Notes: generated from the letters alone by a model not told the origin. DNA of 64,000 nt from Dysgonomonas mossii (GCF_004569505.1 NZ_SPPK01000004.1:310001-374000), one strand, 5' to 3'; shown: positions 19,891 to 28,320, numbered from the stretch's first letter. A program made the numbers and translations.

Positions 19891-21021
19891 ATGAAGAAAA
19901 CCATATATACAATCACGATTGCTGCTTTAATATTATTTTCGGCATGCTCAACTAAATCTGTAACTAACAAACATTTCACCCCCGGCGCAATATGGTTGGA
20001 CAACAACAATATACATATCAATGCGCACGGAGGAGGTATTCTATTCGATAATGGTGTATATTATTGGTTTGGAGAGCATAAAACCGAAGGAGAAAATGGC
20101 AATTTGGCTAATGTAGGAGTACATTGTTATTCATCTACGGATTTGTATAATTGGACAGACGAGGGCATAGCTTTGGCTGTAATGCCTTCCTCGTCGGGTA
20201 GTGATATAGAGGAAGGTTGTATTCTCGAAAGACCCAAAGTAATAAAAAACAAAAAGACAGGAAAATATATAATGTGGTTTCATCTCGAGCCTAAAGGAAA
20301 AGGATATAAAGGTGCTCTGAGTGGTGTTGCTATAAGCGATAATGCAACAGGGCCGTATATTTATATAAAAGCTGTGCGCCCTAATGCGTCTCATTATCCA
20401 TTCAATGCTTTGGATATGCATAAATTGGATAGTCCAGCTCTCAATCTGAGTTTCGATGGGGGAAGCTTACCCGGAAATGTAGATACGCTCAATATATTAG
20501 GAAGAGATATGAAAGAAGGACAGATGGCTCGCGATATGACTTTATTTGTTGACGATGACGGTAAAGCCTATCATATCTACTCTTCTGAAGAAAACAGCAC
20601 TTTACATATTGCCGAGCTCTCGGATGATTATTTGTCTCATACAGGCAAATATGGAAGATTCTTTTCTGGACACTTCATGGAGGCTCCGGCAATGTTCAAG
20701 CACAAAGGCAAATATTATCTGATGATGTCGGGATGCACCGGTTGGAACCCCAATCAAGCACGTTCGGCCGTATCGGACAATATATTCGGAGAATGGAAGG
20801 AATTGGGAGATCCCTGTATAGGAGATACAACACAAACGACCTTTCATTCGCAAAGCACCTATATTCTACCAGTTCAGGGTAAGCCTGACACCTATATCTA
20901 TATGGGTGATAGATGGAATCCAAAAAATGCGATAGATGGAAGATATATATGGTTACCCATTACATTTGAGGGAGACCGTTTCACGATCAGATGGAATGAT
21001 AAATGGAAAATAGAAGAGTAA
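19891..21021 (+). CDS. GH43 family lipoprotein, galactosidase/galactanase-like (subfamily 24/34 type)
   Basis: A five-bladed beta-propeller glycosidase with a lipobox (LFSAC, Cys19). The start of the fold reads WLDNNNIHINAHGGGILF and GVYYWFGEHK. The usual GH43 general-base Asp motif is replaced by AHGGG, as in the exo-beta-1,3-galactanase and galactosidase subfamilies of GH43. A blade with ECILERPKV-type sequence (EEGCILERPKVI) and the likely general acid in HFMEAPAMF (Glu264) follow, then KYYLMMSGCTGWNPN. Predicted substrate is beta-linked galactose, an inference from subfamily resemblance. The stop codon shares its last A with the start of the following esterase gene (TAATG), so the two are translationally linked. 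Confidence 0.85.
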   Translation: MKKTIYTITIAALILFSACSTKSVTNKHFTPGAIWLDNNNIHINAHGGGILFDNGVYYWFGEHKTEGENGNLANVGVHCYSSTDLYNWTDEGIALAVMPSSSGSDIEEGCILERPKVIKNKKTGKYIMWFHLEPKGKGYKGALSGVAISDNATGPYIYIKAVRPNASHYPFNALDMHKLDSPALNLSFDGGSLPGNVDTLNILGRDMKEGQMARDMTLFVDDDGKAYHIYSSEENSTLHIAELSDDYLSHTGKYGRFFSGHFMEAPAMFKHKGKYYLMMSGCTGWNPNQARSAVSDNIFGEWKELGDPCIGDTTQTTFHSQSTYILPVQGKPDTYIYMGDRWNPKNAIDGRYIWLPITFEGDRFTIRWNDKWKIEE

Positions 21022-22223
21022 TGAAATACCTATATCAAGTTTTTATAGTTGCCTTATTGCAGTTGGCATTACCGCAAACAATAGATGCTCAGGACAAAAT
21101 AAAGATTGGAGTACTGACAAATGGAGAAGGCTGTAATATTAATTGGACAACCTACTTGCCCAAATTTGATATAGTTGATGCCAGCGTCAAAAGTTTCCTT
21201 GTTAGTCAACAAGGCTGGGAATTGGACAGAAGGCTTCTGCGAGAGAAACCAGAATTCTGTATTCTATACGGGGGACTGCCTGATATACTTTTGCAGCTTT
21301 CGGTGAAAGATATATTGGGAGCATACAAATATTTATGCTCTGAGATGATAAAGAACAATATTAAGCCAATTATAATAGCTACGCTTCCTGTAAGAAATCA
21401 TGTAGCTATCAACTCCTCTATATATCAACTGAACAGAGAATTACAATCTTATGCAGCGCAAAACGAAATATACTATTATTCGGCAGACAAGGGGCTGGCT
21501 CATGAAGGAGAATTACTCCCGGAAATTTCGAATGATGGATTTATGCTTAATAATAGTGGTCTCTCACTATTCGCTAATAATATAGCTTCATTTATAGATG
21601 ATGTTATTGCTCTGAAAGAAAACAGGCTTATTCCTCTGTCTACCGCACACAACCTAACCAGTAGTGCTATTGACAATATAATGAAAAACTCTCAATCAGA
21701 AATAAAAATTGTGATGCTGGGAAATTCCCTTACAGCAGGCGGAGGAAATTGGAATGCCCGACTGAATAGAAACGATACTCATAATGCTGGTCAAGGAGGA
21801 TATACAACAGGACAGATGCTATGGCATATGGATAGAACTGTTATTAATACGCACCCCAAAATATGTTTTGTGATGGCAGGCATAAATGATTTGTTCAACA
21901 ATATAGCACCCGATGTTATATATCAAAATCAAATACAGATCATTAATAACTTAATAAAAAGCGGAATAAAACCTGTGATACTACCAACGCTTTATACACA
22001 CAATAATCCATCTTTAGCTCAAAAGATAGATTATATCAACAACAGGATAGTTAGCTATTGCGAAAAAGAGGATATTGATGTAATCAATTTGAATCCTATC
22101 TTAGCTTCAGAACAAAGCCTAAAGGCTGAATATACAACAGACGGCACACATCTCACCGAAGCTGCATATCTCATATGGACAAAAGAGTTGTTACGCTATC
22201 TTGCAATCAAAGGCATAAAGTAA
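21021..22223 (+). CDS. Tandem SGNH/GDSL hydrolase: degenerate N-terminal domain plus active C-terminal domain
   Basis: Probably a secreted carbohydrate esterase (for example a deacetylase of the PUL glycan). I place the start at 21021, overlapping the GH43 stop by one base (TAATG), because it gives a clean signal peptide ending TIDAQ. Residues about 25-210 look like an SGNH fold whose catalytic motifs are lost (TNGEG where GNS is expected, DGFMLN where DG.HLN is expected). Residues about 228-400 form an intact domain: GNSLTAGGG (Ser236), NAGQGGYTTGQML, MAGINDL and DGTHLT (Asp374, His377). An upstream ATG at 21003 would add six residues. The esterase role is inferred from fold and operon; the acyl group is unknown. 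Confidence 0.85.
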   Translation: MKYLYQVFIVALLQLALPQTIDAQDKIKIGVLTNGEGCNINWTTYLPKFDIVDASVKSFLVSQQGWELDRRLLREKPEFCILYGGLPDILLQLSVKDILGAYKYLCSEMIKNNIKPIIIATLPVRNHVAINSSIYQLNRELQSYAAQNEIYYYSADKGLAHEGELLPEISNDGFMLNNSGLSLFANNIASFIDDVIALKENRLIPLSTAHNLTSSAIDNIMKNSQSEIKIVMLGNSLTAGGGNWNARLNRNDTHNAGQGGYTTGQMLWHMDRTVINTHPKICFVMAGINDLFNNIAPDVIYQNQIQIINNLIKSGIKPVILPTLYTHNNPSLAQKIDYINNRIVSYCEKEDIDVINLNPILASEQSLKAEYTTDGTHLTEAAYLIWTKELLRYLAIKGIK

Positions 22224-22440
22224 TTGTAAAACATCATTAGCTAATAAAAGTTTCAATAGTTCTTCTCCTTTGACTATATTTATGTCAAACAGAGGAAGTA
22301 CATCTAATCGCTTCATGGTTTATTTTTTTATCTTATTTACTGCTATTAAAGTTTTGTAGCCGATAATATTTTCAAAATCTTTTCCGAGCATAATCATACC
22401 ACCTTTAGTACCAATAAAGAAGATCGCAACCATATCGGCT
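22191..22440 (-). pseudogene. Remnants of two minus-strand genes, unidentified
   Basis: On the minus strand two reading frames lie 3 bp apart, as in an operon. The first, open from above 22440 down to a TAA at 22320-22322, ends in ADMVAIFFIGTKGGMIML and later LIAVNKIKK. The second starts with ATG at 22316 (MKRLDVLPLFDINIVKGEEL) and runs only 41 codons to 22191, entering the end of the esterase gene on the other strand. The protein-like composition and operon spacing suggest a gene tail and a gene head left after rearrangement. I do not recognise the families. Confidence 0.4.
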
Positions 22441-22644
22441 CTGCTGAACAAGTCAAAATAATAGCTAATTTTGTAAGAATAATAAAAACATTGAAACCCG
22501 AAATACGTTATTTCTGTGATCCTGTTATGGGTGATATTGACAAACGGCAGTACATGGGATCGGATGTTCCGAAATAGACAAACAGTACTGAAAGCGATAA
22601 ATTATAATTCCAGTTCGGAAATAAAACCATTTGACATTAGATAA
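22431..22644 (+). pseudogene. Pyridoxal kinase remnant (pdxK/pdxY-like)
   Basis: An open stretch without a start codon reads HIGSAEQVKII, then KPEIRYFCDPVMGD, then stops at 22575-22577. GSAEQ and the DPVMGD motif are typical of pyridoxal kinase (ribokinase-like fold, phosphorylates vitamin B6). The N-terminal half is absent. A further stretch in another frame (22577-22644, TVLKAINYNSSSEIKPFDIR then TAA) may be the C-terminus after a deletion and frameshift. This is clearly not a functional gene. The kinase match is good for the first part and tentative for the second. Confidence 0.6.
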
Positions 22645-22661
22645 AAAAGGATTAGAGACAT

Positions 22662-23078
22662 ATGTGTAAAATAAAATTTATTCGTACTGTAGGGCTTCTT
22701 GTTATAAAAAATGACAAGCTGCTCCTAGCATATAGTAATAATAAAAGAGCATGGTATTTGCCCGGAGGAAAAATTGAGACTGATGAATTACCTCAACAAT
22801 CTTTAGTGAGAGAAATATGGGAAGAATTAACTCTCAAAATAGATGTTAAGTTGCTAAAATTCTATTGCCATATTACTGCGCCCGCATATGGTGAAGAGGA
22901 AAATCTGATAATGGAGCAAGATTGTTATTTATACGAACTGCACGAAAATATATCGCCGAATAATGAGATCGGAGCTATTAAGTTTTTTGATAGTTATAGC
23001 TATGAACAGGAACCTGCACAAGTTATAGGTGTACTTCAGATATTTAAAAGACTAAAGGCTGATGGATTAGTAATCTAA
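22662..23078 (+). CDS. Nudix hydrolase
   Basis: Small (138 residues) cytoplasmic hydrolase of nucleoside diphosphates linked to another moiety. The Nudix box is visible at about residues 35-57: GGKIETDELPQQS then LVREIWEELTLKI, matching GX5EX7REUXEEXGU except that the final Gly is Thr. AWYLPGG precedes it. Substrate cannot be predicted. It follows the scar region and is not obviously in an operon; AAAAAAGG about 12 bp before the ATG could serve as ribosome binding site. Confidence 0.9.
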   Translation: MCKIKFIRTVGLLVIKNDKLLLAYSNNKRAWYLPGGKIETDELPQQSLVREIWEELTLKIDVKLLKFYCHITAPAYGEEENLIMEQDCYLYELHENISPNNEIGAIKFFDSYSYEQEPAQVIGVLQIFKRLKADGLVI

Positions 23079-23142
23079 AGAGAGGTTCCTGACAGAAAAT
23101 ATTGTTCTTATAAAGAGATAAATTTACTAAATACAATATATT

Positions 23143-23496
23143 CTAATCGACAGCCTCACACTTCTCTCTGACTACGGTATGTCCCCAGTTGTTTATAGCT
23201 TCGAGAGCAGGCACGAAGGTATGTCCAAATGGAGTGAGTTTGTATATAACTTTTATTGGAGGCTTTTCTCCATATACAGTTCTTGATATCAATCCCACTT
23301 CTTCCAGTTGTTTCAATTGGAGGCTCAATGTCATCTCGGTTATATCCGGCATTTCCTTTCGCAATTGGCTATAACGCTTTTCTCCATCTTTTAAATAATA
23401 TAATATCACTACTTTCCACTTTCCTCCAATCATATCCATTGCCAAACTGACTGTGCAATGATACATTTTTCCATTAAATTCAATATTCTTTGCCAT
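23143..23496 (-). CDS. HxlR-family transcriptional regulator
   Basis: A 117-residue winged-helix repressor of the HxlR/YodB type: CTVSLAMDMIGGKWKVVILY, YSQLRKEMPDITEMTLSLQLKQL in the recognition-helix region and GHTFVPALEAINNWG at the end. CTVS carries the Cys that in YodB/QsrR-type members senses quinones or thiol stress; that role here is inference. It is divergent from an NAD(P)H oxidoreductase gene 78 bp away and shares a compact control region with it, the usual set-up for control of a quinone/azo-reductase. Confidence 0.92.
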   Translation of the reverse strand: MAKNIEFNGKMYHCTVSLAMDMIGGKWKVVILYYLKDGEKRYSQLRKEMPDITEMTLSLQLKQLEEVGLISRTVYGEKPPIKVIYKLTPFGHTFVPALEAINNWGHTVVREKCEAVD

Positions 23497-23524
23497 ATAT
23501 CCAACCTATCCATTATGATAGTTA

Positions 23525-23574
23525 TTGCAAAGATAAATTACTATAATTAGTTTTGCAACTAAAATTATTATAGT
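23525..23574. promoter_or_regulatory. Overlapping divergent promoters and candidate HxlR operator
   Basis: Plus strand: TTG at 23525-23527, 20 bp, then TAGTTTTG (23548-23555). Minus strand: TTG at 23558-23556, 20 bp, then TATCTTTG (23535-23528). Both match the Bacteroidetes TTG/TAnnTTTG promoter, and each -33 box abuts or overlaps the other promoter's -7 box. The arms ACTATAATTAGTT (23540-23552) and AACTAAAATTATTATAGT (23557-23574) form an imperfect inverted repeat that would let one bound HxlR dimer block both promoters. Confidence 0.72.
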
Positions 23575-24120
23575 ATGGCATTACTTATTTTAGCTCATCC
23601 CAATTTTAATAAATCGATAGCAAATAAAACTATTGTAGAACGATTGCAAAAAAGTAATTTGGATATAGAAATTCGAAACTTGCACGCTCTTTATCCTGAC
23701 TTTAGTATTGATGTGCAAGCCGAACAGGACGCTTTGTTGAGGCACAATACAGTCGTGTTTCAGTATCCATTTTACTGGTACAATATGCCTGCAATCTTAA
23801 AGCAGTGGTTTGACTATGTATTTGTTCATCAGTTTGCTTATGGTTCACAAGGTGACAAACTAAAAGGCAAGAATTTTGTACCGAGTTTTACCGTAGGTGC
23901 ATTTGAAGACCAGTATAGAACACTTGAAAAGCATCATTTTCGGGTTTTAGAATTTTGTAAAAATATGGAACAGACAGCATATTTTGCACAAATGAATTAC
24001 ATTGACCCTGTATATTTTCATGGAACATCCGGTGTGTCCGGTTATGGTGAGTATGAAATAAAAGACAGGGCTGAAAGACATGCTGAAAAACTAATATCTC
24101 TATTATCTGAAATACAGTAA
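23575..24120 (+). CDS. NAD(P)H-dependent oxidoreductase, flavodoxin-like fold (quinone reductase type)
   Basis: A 181-residue FMN-type reductase of the NQO/KefF/MdaB group. MALLILAHPNFNKSIANK is the first strand and phosphate loop, FQYPFYWYNMPAILKQWFDYV the family signature near residues 62-82, and GVSGYGEYEIKDR the C-terminal part. It likely reduces quinones or other electrophiles with two electrons in the cytoplasm. It is divergent from the HxlR regulator with a promoter overlapping that gene's promoter; the predicted leader is only about a dozen bases. Confidence 0.92.
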   Translation: MALLILAHPNFNKSIANKTIVERLQKSNLDIEIRNLHALYPDFSIDVQAEQDALLRHNTVVFQYPFYWYNMPAILKQWFDYVFVHQFAYGSQGDKLKGKNFVPSFTVGAFEDQYRTLEKHHFRVLEFCKNMEQTAYFAQMNYIDPVYFHGTSGVSGYGEYEIKDRAERHAEKLISLLSEIQ

Positions 24121-24254
24121 AAAAGTTTAGCAACTATATGCAAAATAGAGAATGACTCTTGTCAGGTCTATTGCTTAAATCACATCTCATAGTGTAATAG
24201 AAAGCAAGTCAAGTAAGAGATATAAAGCTTCAATTATTATTATAGAAAAAGTAA

Positions 24255-25478
24255 TTAAAAATAATCAGAAAAATACGGTTGATTATCTGGTATTATTTGT
24301 TCTAGGACTTCAACGATATCATTATCTGCCTGAAGTCGTTCAATCCGATGCAGATATGAAGGACTACGATACGACATAAGCATAGTTGTCAATGTTTGAA
24401 TATCGAGATATACAGGCTTACCTACAGCTTCACTTGTATGAGTAAGCCTGTCTTTATCATTTTTAACTAAGCCAAACGCTCCCCTATTCCATTCTGCAAT
24501 CGAATCGGAAACTACAAAGTGGAAAGGAGTAAATACATCCAGGTTTTTAAACGGAAAATTATTAAGAAATTCAATCACATCAACTATTCTAGCCATATAA
24601 TAAGGTTCGATTGTCTCTTGTATCTGTCCATCATCCAAAAAGAAGTGAAGAGGATCATTCTTGTATATATTTCCTTGTACCTCTTCTATCATTGAGTAAT
24701 GAGCATAGACAAAATTCCATAGGCCTATTCTTGCTTCTTGATTTAGATATATAATATCTTTGATATGAAATATATCTTCTTCTATCCAATATAAGATATA
24801 TCCTTGCGGAATGTCATCTTTATCATAATAAACAGCCGCGGTTCTTTCCTCTTCATTTTCCCATCTCCAATATTCCTCCCACTCTTGTGTAGCTCGTATT
24901 AAAGCCCCGTGGTTGCTCCGTGCAAATTTATCATAGACCGAGATTACATCCGGATGGTTAACAGATAATCTTTCAGCAAAGCCTTTTACCGCAATGTTTT
25001 TGGGTATCTGGCTATCTTTTATTGTAAAAGTCAAATGATCGGACATTATCTCCCACCCTTTACGCCGATAATAAGGGATAGAATAGGGATACAGATAAGA
25101 GATCCATTGTCCTTTATTTTTCATTATTTGTAGACCTGATTTTATGAGATCATTCATCAAACCAAGGTTTGCATATTCAGGATATGTGCCTACTCCTGTT
25201 AACCCTCCCATTGAAAATATTTTTCCATGAATATTTACTTGACAGGGATAAATGCATAATTGAGAGATTAGCTGATCATCATTAAACCATCCAATAACAT
25301 CTGCATTCTTGAGAATGGGACGTTTAGACTTTACAATCTCGCCATCCTTATATCCACTTTGCAGGATATCGTTATTAGTTACCTGAAATACATAACGCAA
25401 CAGTTCATTAAATTGGTCTATATATTCTAAGCCAAAAGGTTTTAAGATTAAACGCTCCCTTATTTTGTTTCTTTCCAT
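24255..25478 (-). CDS. Eis-like GNAT N-acetyltransferase with SCP2-type C-terminal domain
   Basis: A 407-residue protein with tandem GNAT regions and a sterol-carrier-like C-terminus, as in Eis of mycobacteria and its many Gram-positive and Bacteroidetes relatives. Motif A is GGLTGVGTYPEYANLGLMND (about 90-110), followed by YSIPYYRRKGWE, typical of this group. The C-terminus ends PYFSDYF, in line with Eis proteins where the terminal carboxylate takes part in catalysis. It probably transfers acetyl from acetyl-CoA to an amine; the substrate is unknown. It is a single gene with no obvious operon partner. Confidence 0.88.
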   Translation of the reverse strand: MERNKIRERLILKPFGLEYIDQFNELLRYVFQVTNNDILQSGYKDGEIVKSKRPILKNADVIGWFNDDQLISQLCIYPCQVNIHGKIFSMGGLTGVGTYPEYANLGLMNDLIKSGLQIMKNKGQWISYLYPYSIPYYRRKGWEIMSDHLTFTIKDSQIPKNIAVKGFAERLSVNHPDVISVYDKFARSNHGALIRATQEWEEYWRWENEEERTAAVYYDKDDIPQGYILYWIEEDIFHIKDIIYLNQEARIGLWNFVYAHYSMIEEVQGNIYKNDPLHFFLDDGQIQETIEPYYMARIVDVIEFLNNFPFKNLDVFTPFHFVVSDSIAEWNRGAFGLVKNDKDRLTHTSEAVGKPVYLDIQTLTTMLMSYRSPSYLHRIERLQADNDIVEVLEQIIPDNQPYFSDYF

Positions 25479-25617
25479 AACTGGAATTATGTTATTTATA
25501 CAAAGATCTTAAGTCTTCTTATTTAACAGGATACAGAAAAAAAATGTTTACATTATATCTACACTGTAAGAGGACAAAAATAAATAAATATTCCGATCTC
25601 TTTCCTTTAAACTTAGC

Positions 25618-26490
25618 CTAATTAGCCCATTCTGCATTTACTAATATCGGAAAATGATCTGATGGAAATTTACCAATATTATAAGTATCAGTTAACATTC
25701 TCCATCTTTTTGTCTTAAAGTGTTTACTGAAATAGATATGATCCAATATTTCGTTGTTGCTTATAATAGCTCTATCTAAATTGTCTAATTCTTCAAGAGG
25801 CTTTCCCCAAGCATTATATGACGAGTTATTGGCATACCGTTGTTCAACATCATAATAGGTATCTCTTAACACTCCCGAGTTATTAAGAAGCTGAGCCCAA
25901 GAACTATCCATTCCTCCATTTAGGTCTCCCATAAATATCACGGGATTATCCCCTACTATTTGTTTGATTTTTGTCAATATCAATTTACTACTTTCGTTGC
26001 GTGCATAATCTTTTTCATAATCATAATGAGCACTGAAAACGAAGAAGCTCTTACCTGATTTGATATCCTGTAATTCAACCCATGTACAAATACGATTGCA
26101 ACAAGGAGCATTCCAACTTTTAGAAGGTACATCAGGGGTTGCAGACAACCAGAAGTCTCCATTACTCAGTAATCTGTATTTGTCTGTTTTGTAAAATATT
26201 GCGGAATGCTCCCCTTGTCCGTTACCATCTCTTCCCTCCCCGTAATAATCATAACCGGGTAGAGCAACTTTCATATCCTTTAATTGATTCGGTAAAGCTT
26301 CCTGAGTTCCAAAGAAATCAAAATCGTGATACTGTACTAACTTAGCAATATACGGAAAGCGATCTTTCCACATATTACCCACATCGGATGAATTGTCATT
26401 TCTAACATTATACGTTCCGACATTAAATTTTTGTGCATTTAGAGTAAGGGCAGTCATGAATAATACTGCACTAATAAAAATTTGTTTCAT
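25618..26490 (-). CDS. Secreted endonuclease/exonuclease/phosphatase-family protein
   Basis: 290 residues with a signal peptide (ALTLNAQ) and the EEP metal-dependent fold: NVGTYNVRND, FGTQEALPNQL (catalytic Glu), FSAHYDYEKDYARNESSKLI, FMGDLNGG and PSDHFPILV (Asp-His pair). Members of this secreted Bacteroidetes group are usually annotated as nucleases or phosphodiesterases; phosphatase activity on lipids or sugars is also possible. It is a single gene, 127 bp upstream (on its strand) of the acetyltransferase gene's start. Confidence 0.9.
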   Translation of the reverse strand: MKQIFISAVLFMTALTLNAQKFNVGTYNVRNDNSSDVGNMWKDRFPYIAKLVQYHDFDFFGTQEALPNQLKDMKVALPGYDYYGEGRDGNGQGEHSAIFYKTDKYRLLSNGDFWLSATPDVPSKSWNAPCCNRICTWVELQDIKSGKSFFVFSAHYDYEKDYARNESSKLILTKIKQIVGDNPVIFMGDLNGGMDSSWAQLLNNSGVLRDTYYDVEQRYANNSSYNAWGKPLEELDNLDRAIISNNEILDHIYFSKHFKTKRWRMLTDTYNIGKFPSDHFPILVNAEWAN

Positions 26491-26689
26491 TATTAAATTA
26501 ATTTGAGAATTAAAGGTAATAAGTAAATATAATTTCTTGATGATATATTCTCAGATTATAACTTTCTATAACGGTTTATGCAATAGAACTGATAAAAAAA
26601 CTTATATATCGATACATATGATAAACTATGTTATTATGAGTTGTAACCAATCATCAGAGTTGGTGCACTTGATACAAACTACACTTTTA

Positions 26690-27991
26690 TCACTTAAATA
26701 AATGTAACAAATTCTCCATCTCAGCCCAATATATATGAGTATATCCTGCAATTACATTTTTGTAGCGTAATAGCTTTGTATCTACGGGAACCTCCTTTGC
26801 ATTATACTGCTGTGTTATACTTTCCATGTTATTTTCAATATGTGAATAATGAAATTCGTGTCCTCTAATAGTTATACTATTATATTCAAATTGACGGTAT
26901 CCTAATTTAAGCTTCATGTTTTCCATTGAAGCCTTTTGCTTGAAAATATCTACCATTGGATATTCTATACCATCTTTATCTGCGATAGATGAAGACAGAT
27001 ACATCATTCCACCACATTCTGCAAGAATATTACCTCCATTTTCCGCATAATCCTTAATAGCCTTATGTAGCAGTTTATTTTCGCTTAGCTGTTTTGCATA
27101 TAATTCAGGATATCCTCCCGGGAAATAAACAAAATCTGACTTTGGCAAATATTTGTCTGTTAAAGGACTAAAGAAGGTCACCTCTCCTATTTTTCTTAAA
27201 TATTCTATATTTTCATGATACATAAAATTGAAAACTTCGTCGGCGGCAACTGCTATTTTCAGATTCCGAGAAGCATGTTCGTTAATTCGCTGCGGTTCTG
27301 AATTTCCTAACTCAACTTGCGTATATGATAACAATCTATCAATATCAATATGTTTTTCTACAATTGATGCGGCAATATTAGCAAAGTCATCTAAAAGAAA
27401 ATTTTGATCGATACTTAATCCCAAATGACGTGAAGGCACACTTAGATTTTCATTTTTAGGCAGATAACCTAGTGGAACTATACCAACATCGTGGCAAGCA
27501 TCCGAGAGAAATTTATAATGGCTCTCGGAACCAACATAGTTAAAAATTACTCCTATGAGATTTATCTTTTCATAAAACTTTTTGAATCCATACAATAATG
27601 GAGCTGCTGAATATGCCATAGATTTGGCATTTATAACCATAACAACAGGGATATCCAATAATCCTGCAATTTCGGCACTACTTCCCTTCATTTTGTCATA
27701 TCCATCAAATAGCCCCATCACTCCTTCAGTAATGCAAGCATCGTTTCCTGATGCGTATTTTGAGTACAGATATCTGACGTGATTCTCTGATGATAAGAAT
27801 AAATCCAGATTGACAGATTTATTGCCTGAAGCCATATCGTGATATTTCGTATCTATATAATCAGGTCCGCACTTAAATGGTTGTACCATAAGACCTCTGT
27901 TCTTTAATGCTCTTAATAAGCCTAAAGTAACTGTTGTTTTTCCTGAACCCGAGCTTGGCGCAGCTATGAGAAAACGGGAAATCACTTTCAT
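26690..27991 (-). CDS. cbiA: Cobyrinate a,c-diamide synthase CbiA
   Basis: Amidates the a and c side chains of cobyrinate with glutamine and ATP, the last corrin step encoded here. N-terminal dethiobiotin-synthetase-like ATPase with P-loop APSSGSGKTTVTLGLLRAL, FKCGPDYID and EGVMGLFDGYD. C-terminal class I glutamine amidotransferase-like domain with YFPGGYPELYA and ECGGMMYLSSSI (nucleophile Cys), and GHEFHYSH near the end. Length 433 is typical. It is divergent from the btuB operon and does not share riboswitch 1, which is on the other strand. A -7 candidate TACTTTTG lies at 28015-28022 (minus). Confidence 0.96.
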   Translation of the reverse strand: MKVISRFLIAAPSSGSGKTTVTLGLLRALKNRGLMVQPFKCGPDYIDTKYHDMASGNKSVNLDLFLSSENHVRYLYSKYASGNDACITEGVMGLFDGYDKMKGSSAEIAGLLDIPVVMVINAKSMAYSAAPLLYGFKKFYEKINLIGVIFNYVGSESHYKFLSDACHDVGIVPLGYLPKNENLSVPSRHLGLSIDQNFLLDDFANIAASIVEKHIDIDRLLSYTQVELGNSEPQRINEHASRNLKIAVAADEVFNFMYHENIEYLRKIGEVTFFSPLTDKYLPKSDFVYFPGGYPELYAKQLSENKLLHKAIKDYAENGGNILAECGGMMYLSSSIADKDGIEYPMVDIFKQKASMENMKLKLGYRQFEYNSITIRGHEFHYSHIENNMESITQQYNAKEVPVDTKLLRYKNVIAGYTHIYWAEMENLLHLFK

Positions 27992-28101
27992 GAGTAATCT
28001 GGTTTTATTTTAAGCAAAAGTATAAAAAGCCATCAATGAAATGAATTTTACCAAGAAAATATATTTTTTAAGAATTCTTTTTAATCCTATTTTTTTTCAA
28101 T

Positions 28102-28109
28102 TACCTTTG
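28102..28109 (+). promoter_or_regulatory. -7 promoter box before cobalamin riboswitch 1
   Basis: TACCTTTG fits TAnnTTTG and lies a few bases before the first stem of the riboswitch, so transcription would start about where the aptamer begins. The identical octamer occurs in the same place before riboswitch 2. No -33 TTG was seen. Confidence 0.6.
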
Positions 28110-28114
28110 AAGCC

Positions 28115-28320
28115 GCTTAGGTGATGTATTCAGACATTCGTCTGTTGCATAAAAGGGAATTCGGTCAGAATCCGAAACAGTGCCCGCTACTGTGAATTCC
28201 ATAAAATTTTGAGTATCACCACTGCCACTGTCACAATGATGGGAAGGCCTCTCAAAATGGAACAAGTCAGGAAACCTGCCTAGCATAAATTAATAGATAT
28301 TCCCGGGGTCAGGAATATAA
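28115..28320 (+). ncRNA. Cobalamin riboswitch 1 (AdoCbl/B12 leader)
   Basis: The leader has the conserved blocks of the cobalamin aptamer: GGGAATTCGG, GAATCC, GCCCGCTACTGTGA, GCCACTG, GGGAAGGC and the B12 box AGTCAGGAAACCTGCC (28265-28280). P1 forms between GCTTAGG (28115-28121) and CCTAGC (28279-28284), with one bulge. A hairpin ATATTCC-loop-GGAATAT (28297-28318, loop CGGGGTCA) follows and fits the kissing-loop arm of the expression platform, which would hide the start region of the next gene. High B12 should lower expression of the 28347-40942 operon. Confidence 0.95.

Noticed and set aside
28101..28286. Minus-strand open frame of 61 codons
   Set aside because: It is the antisense of cobalamin riboswitch 1, whose conserved blocks explain the sequence.
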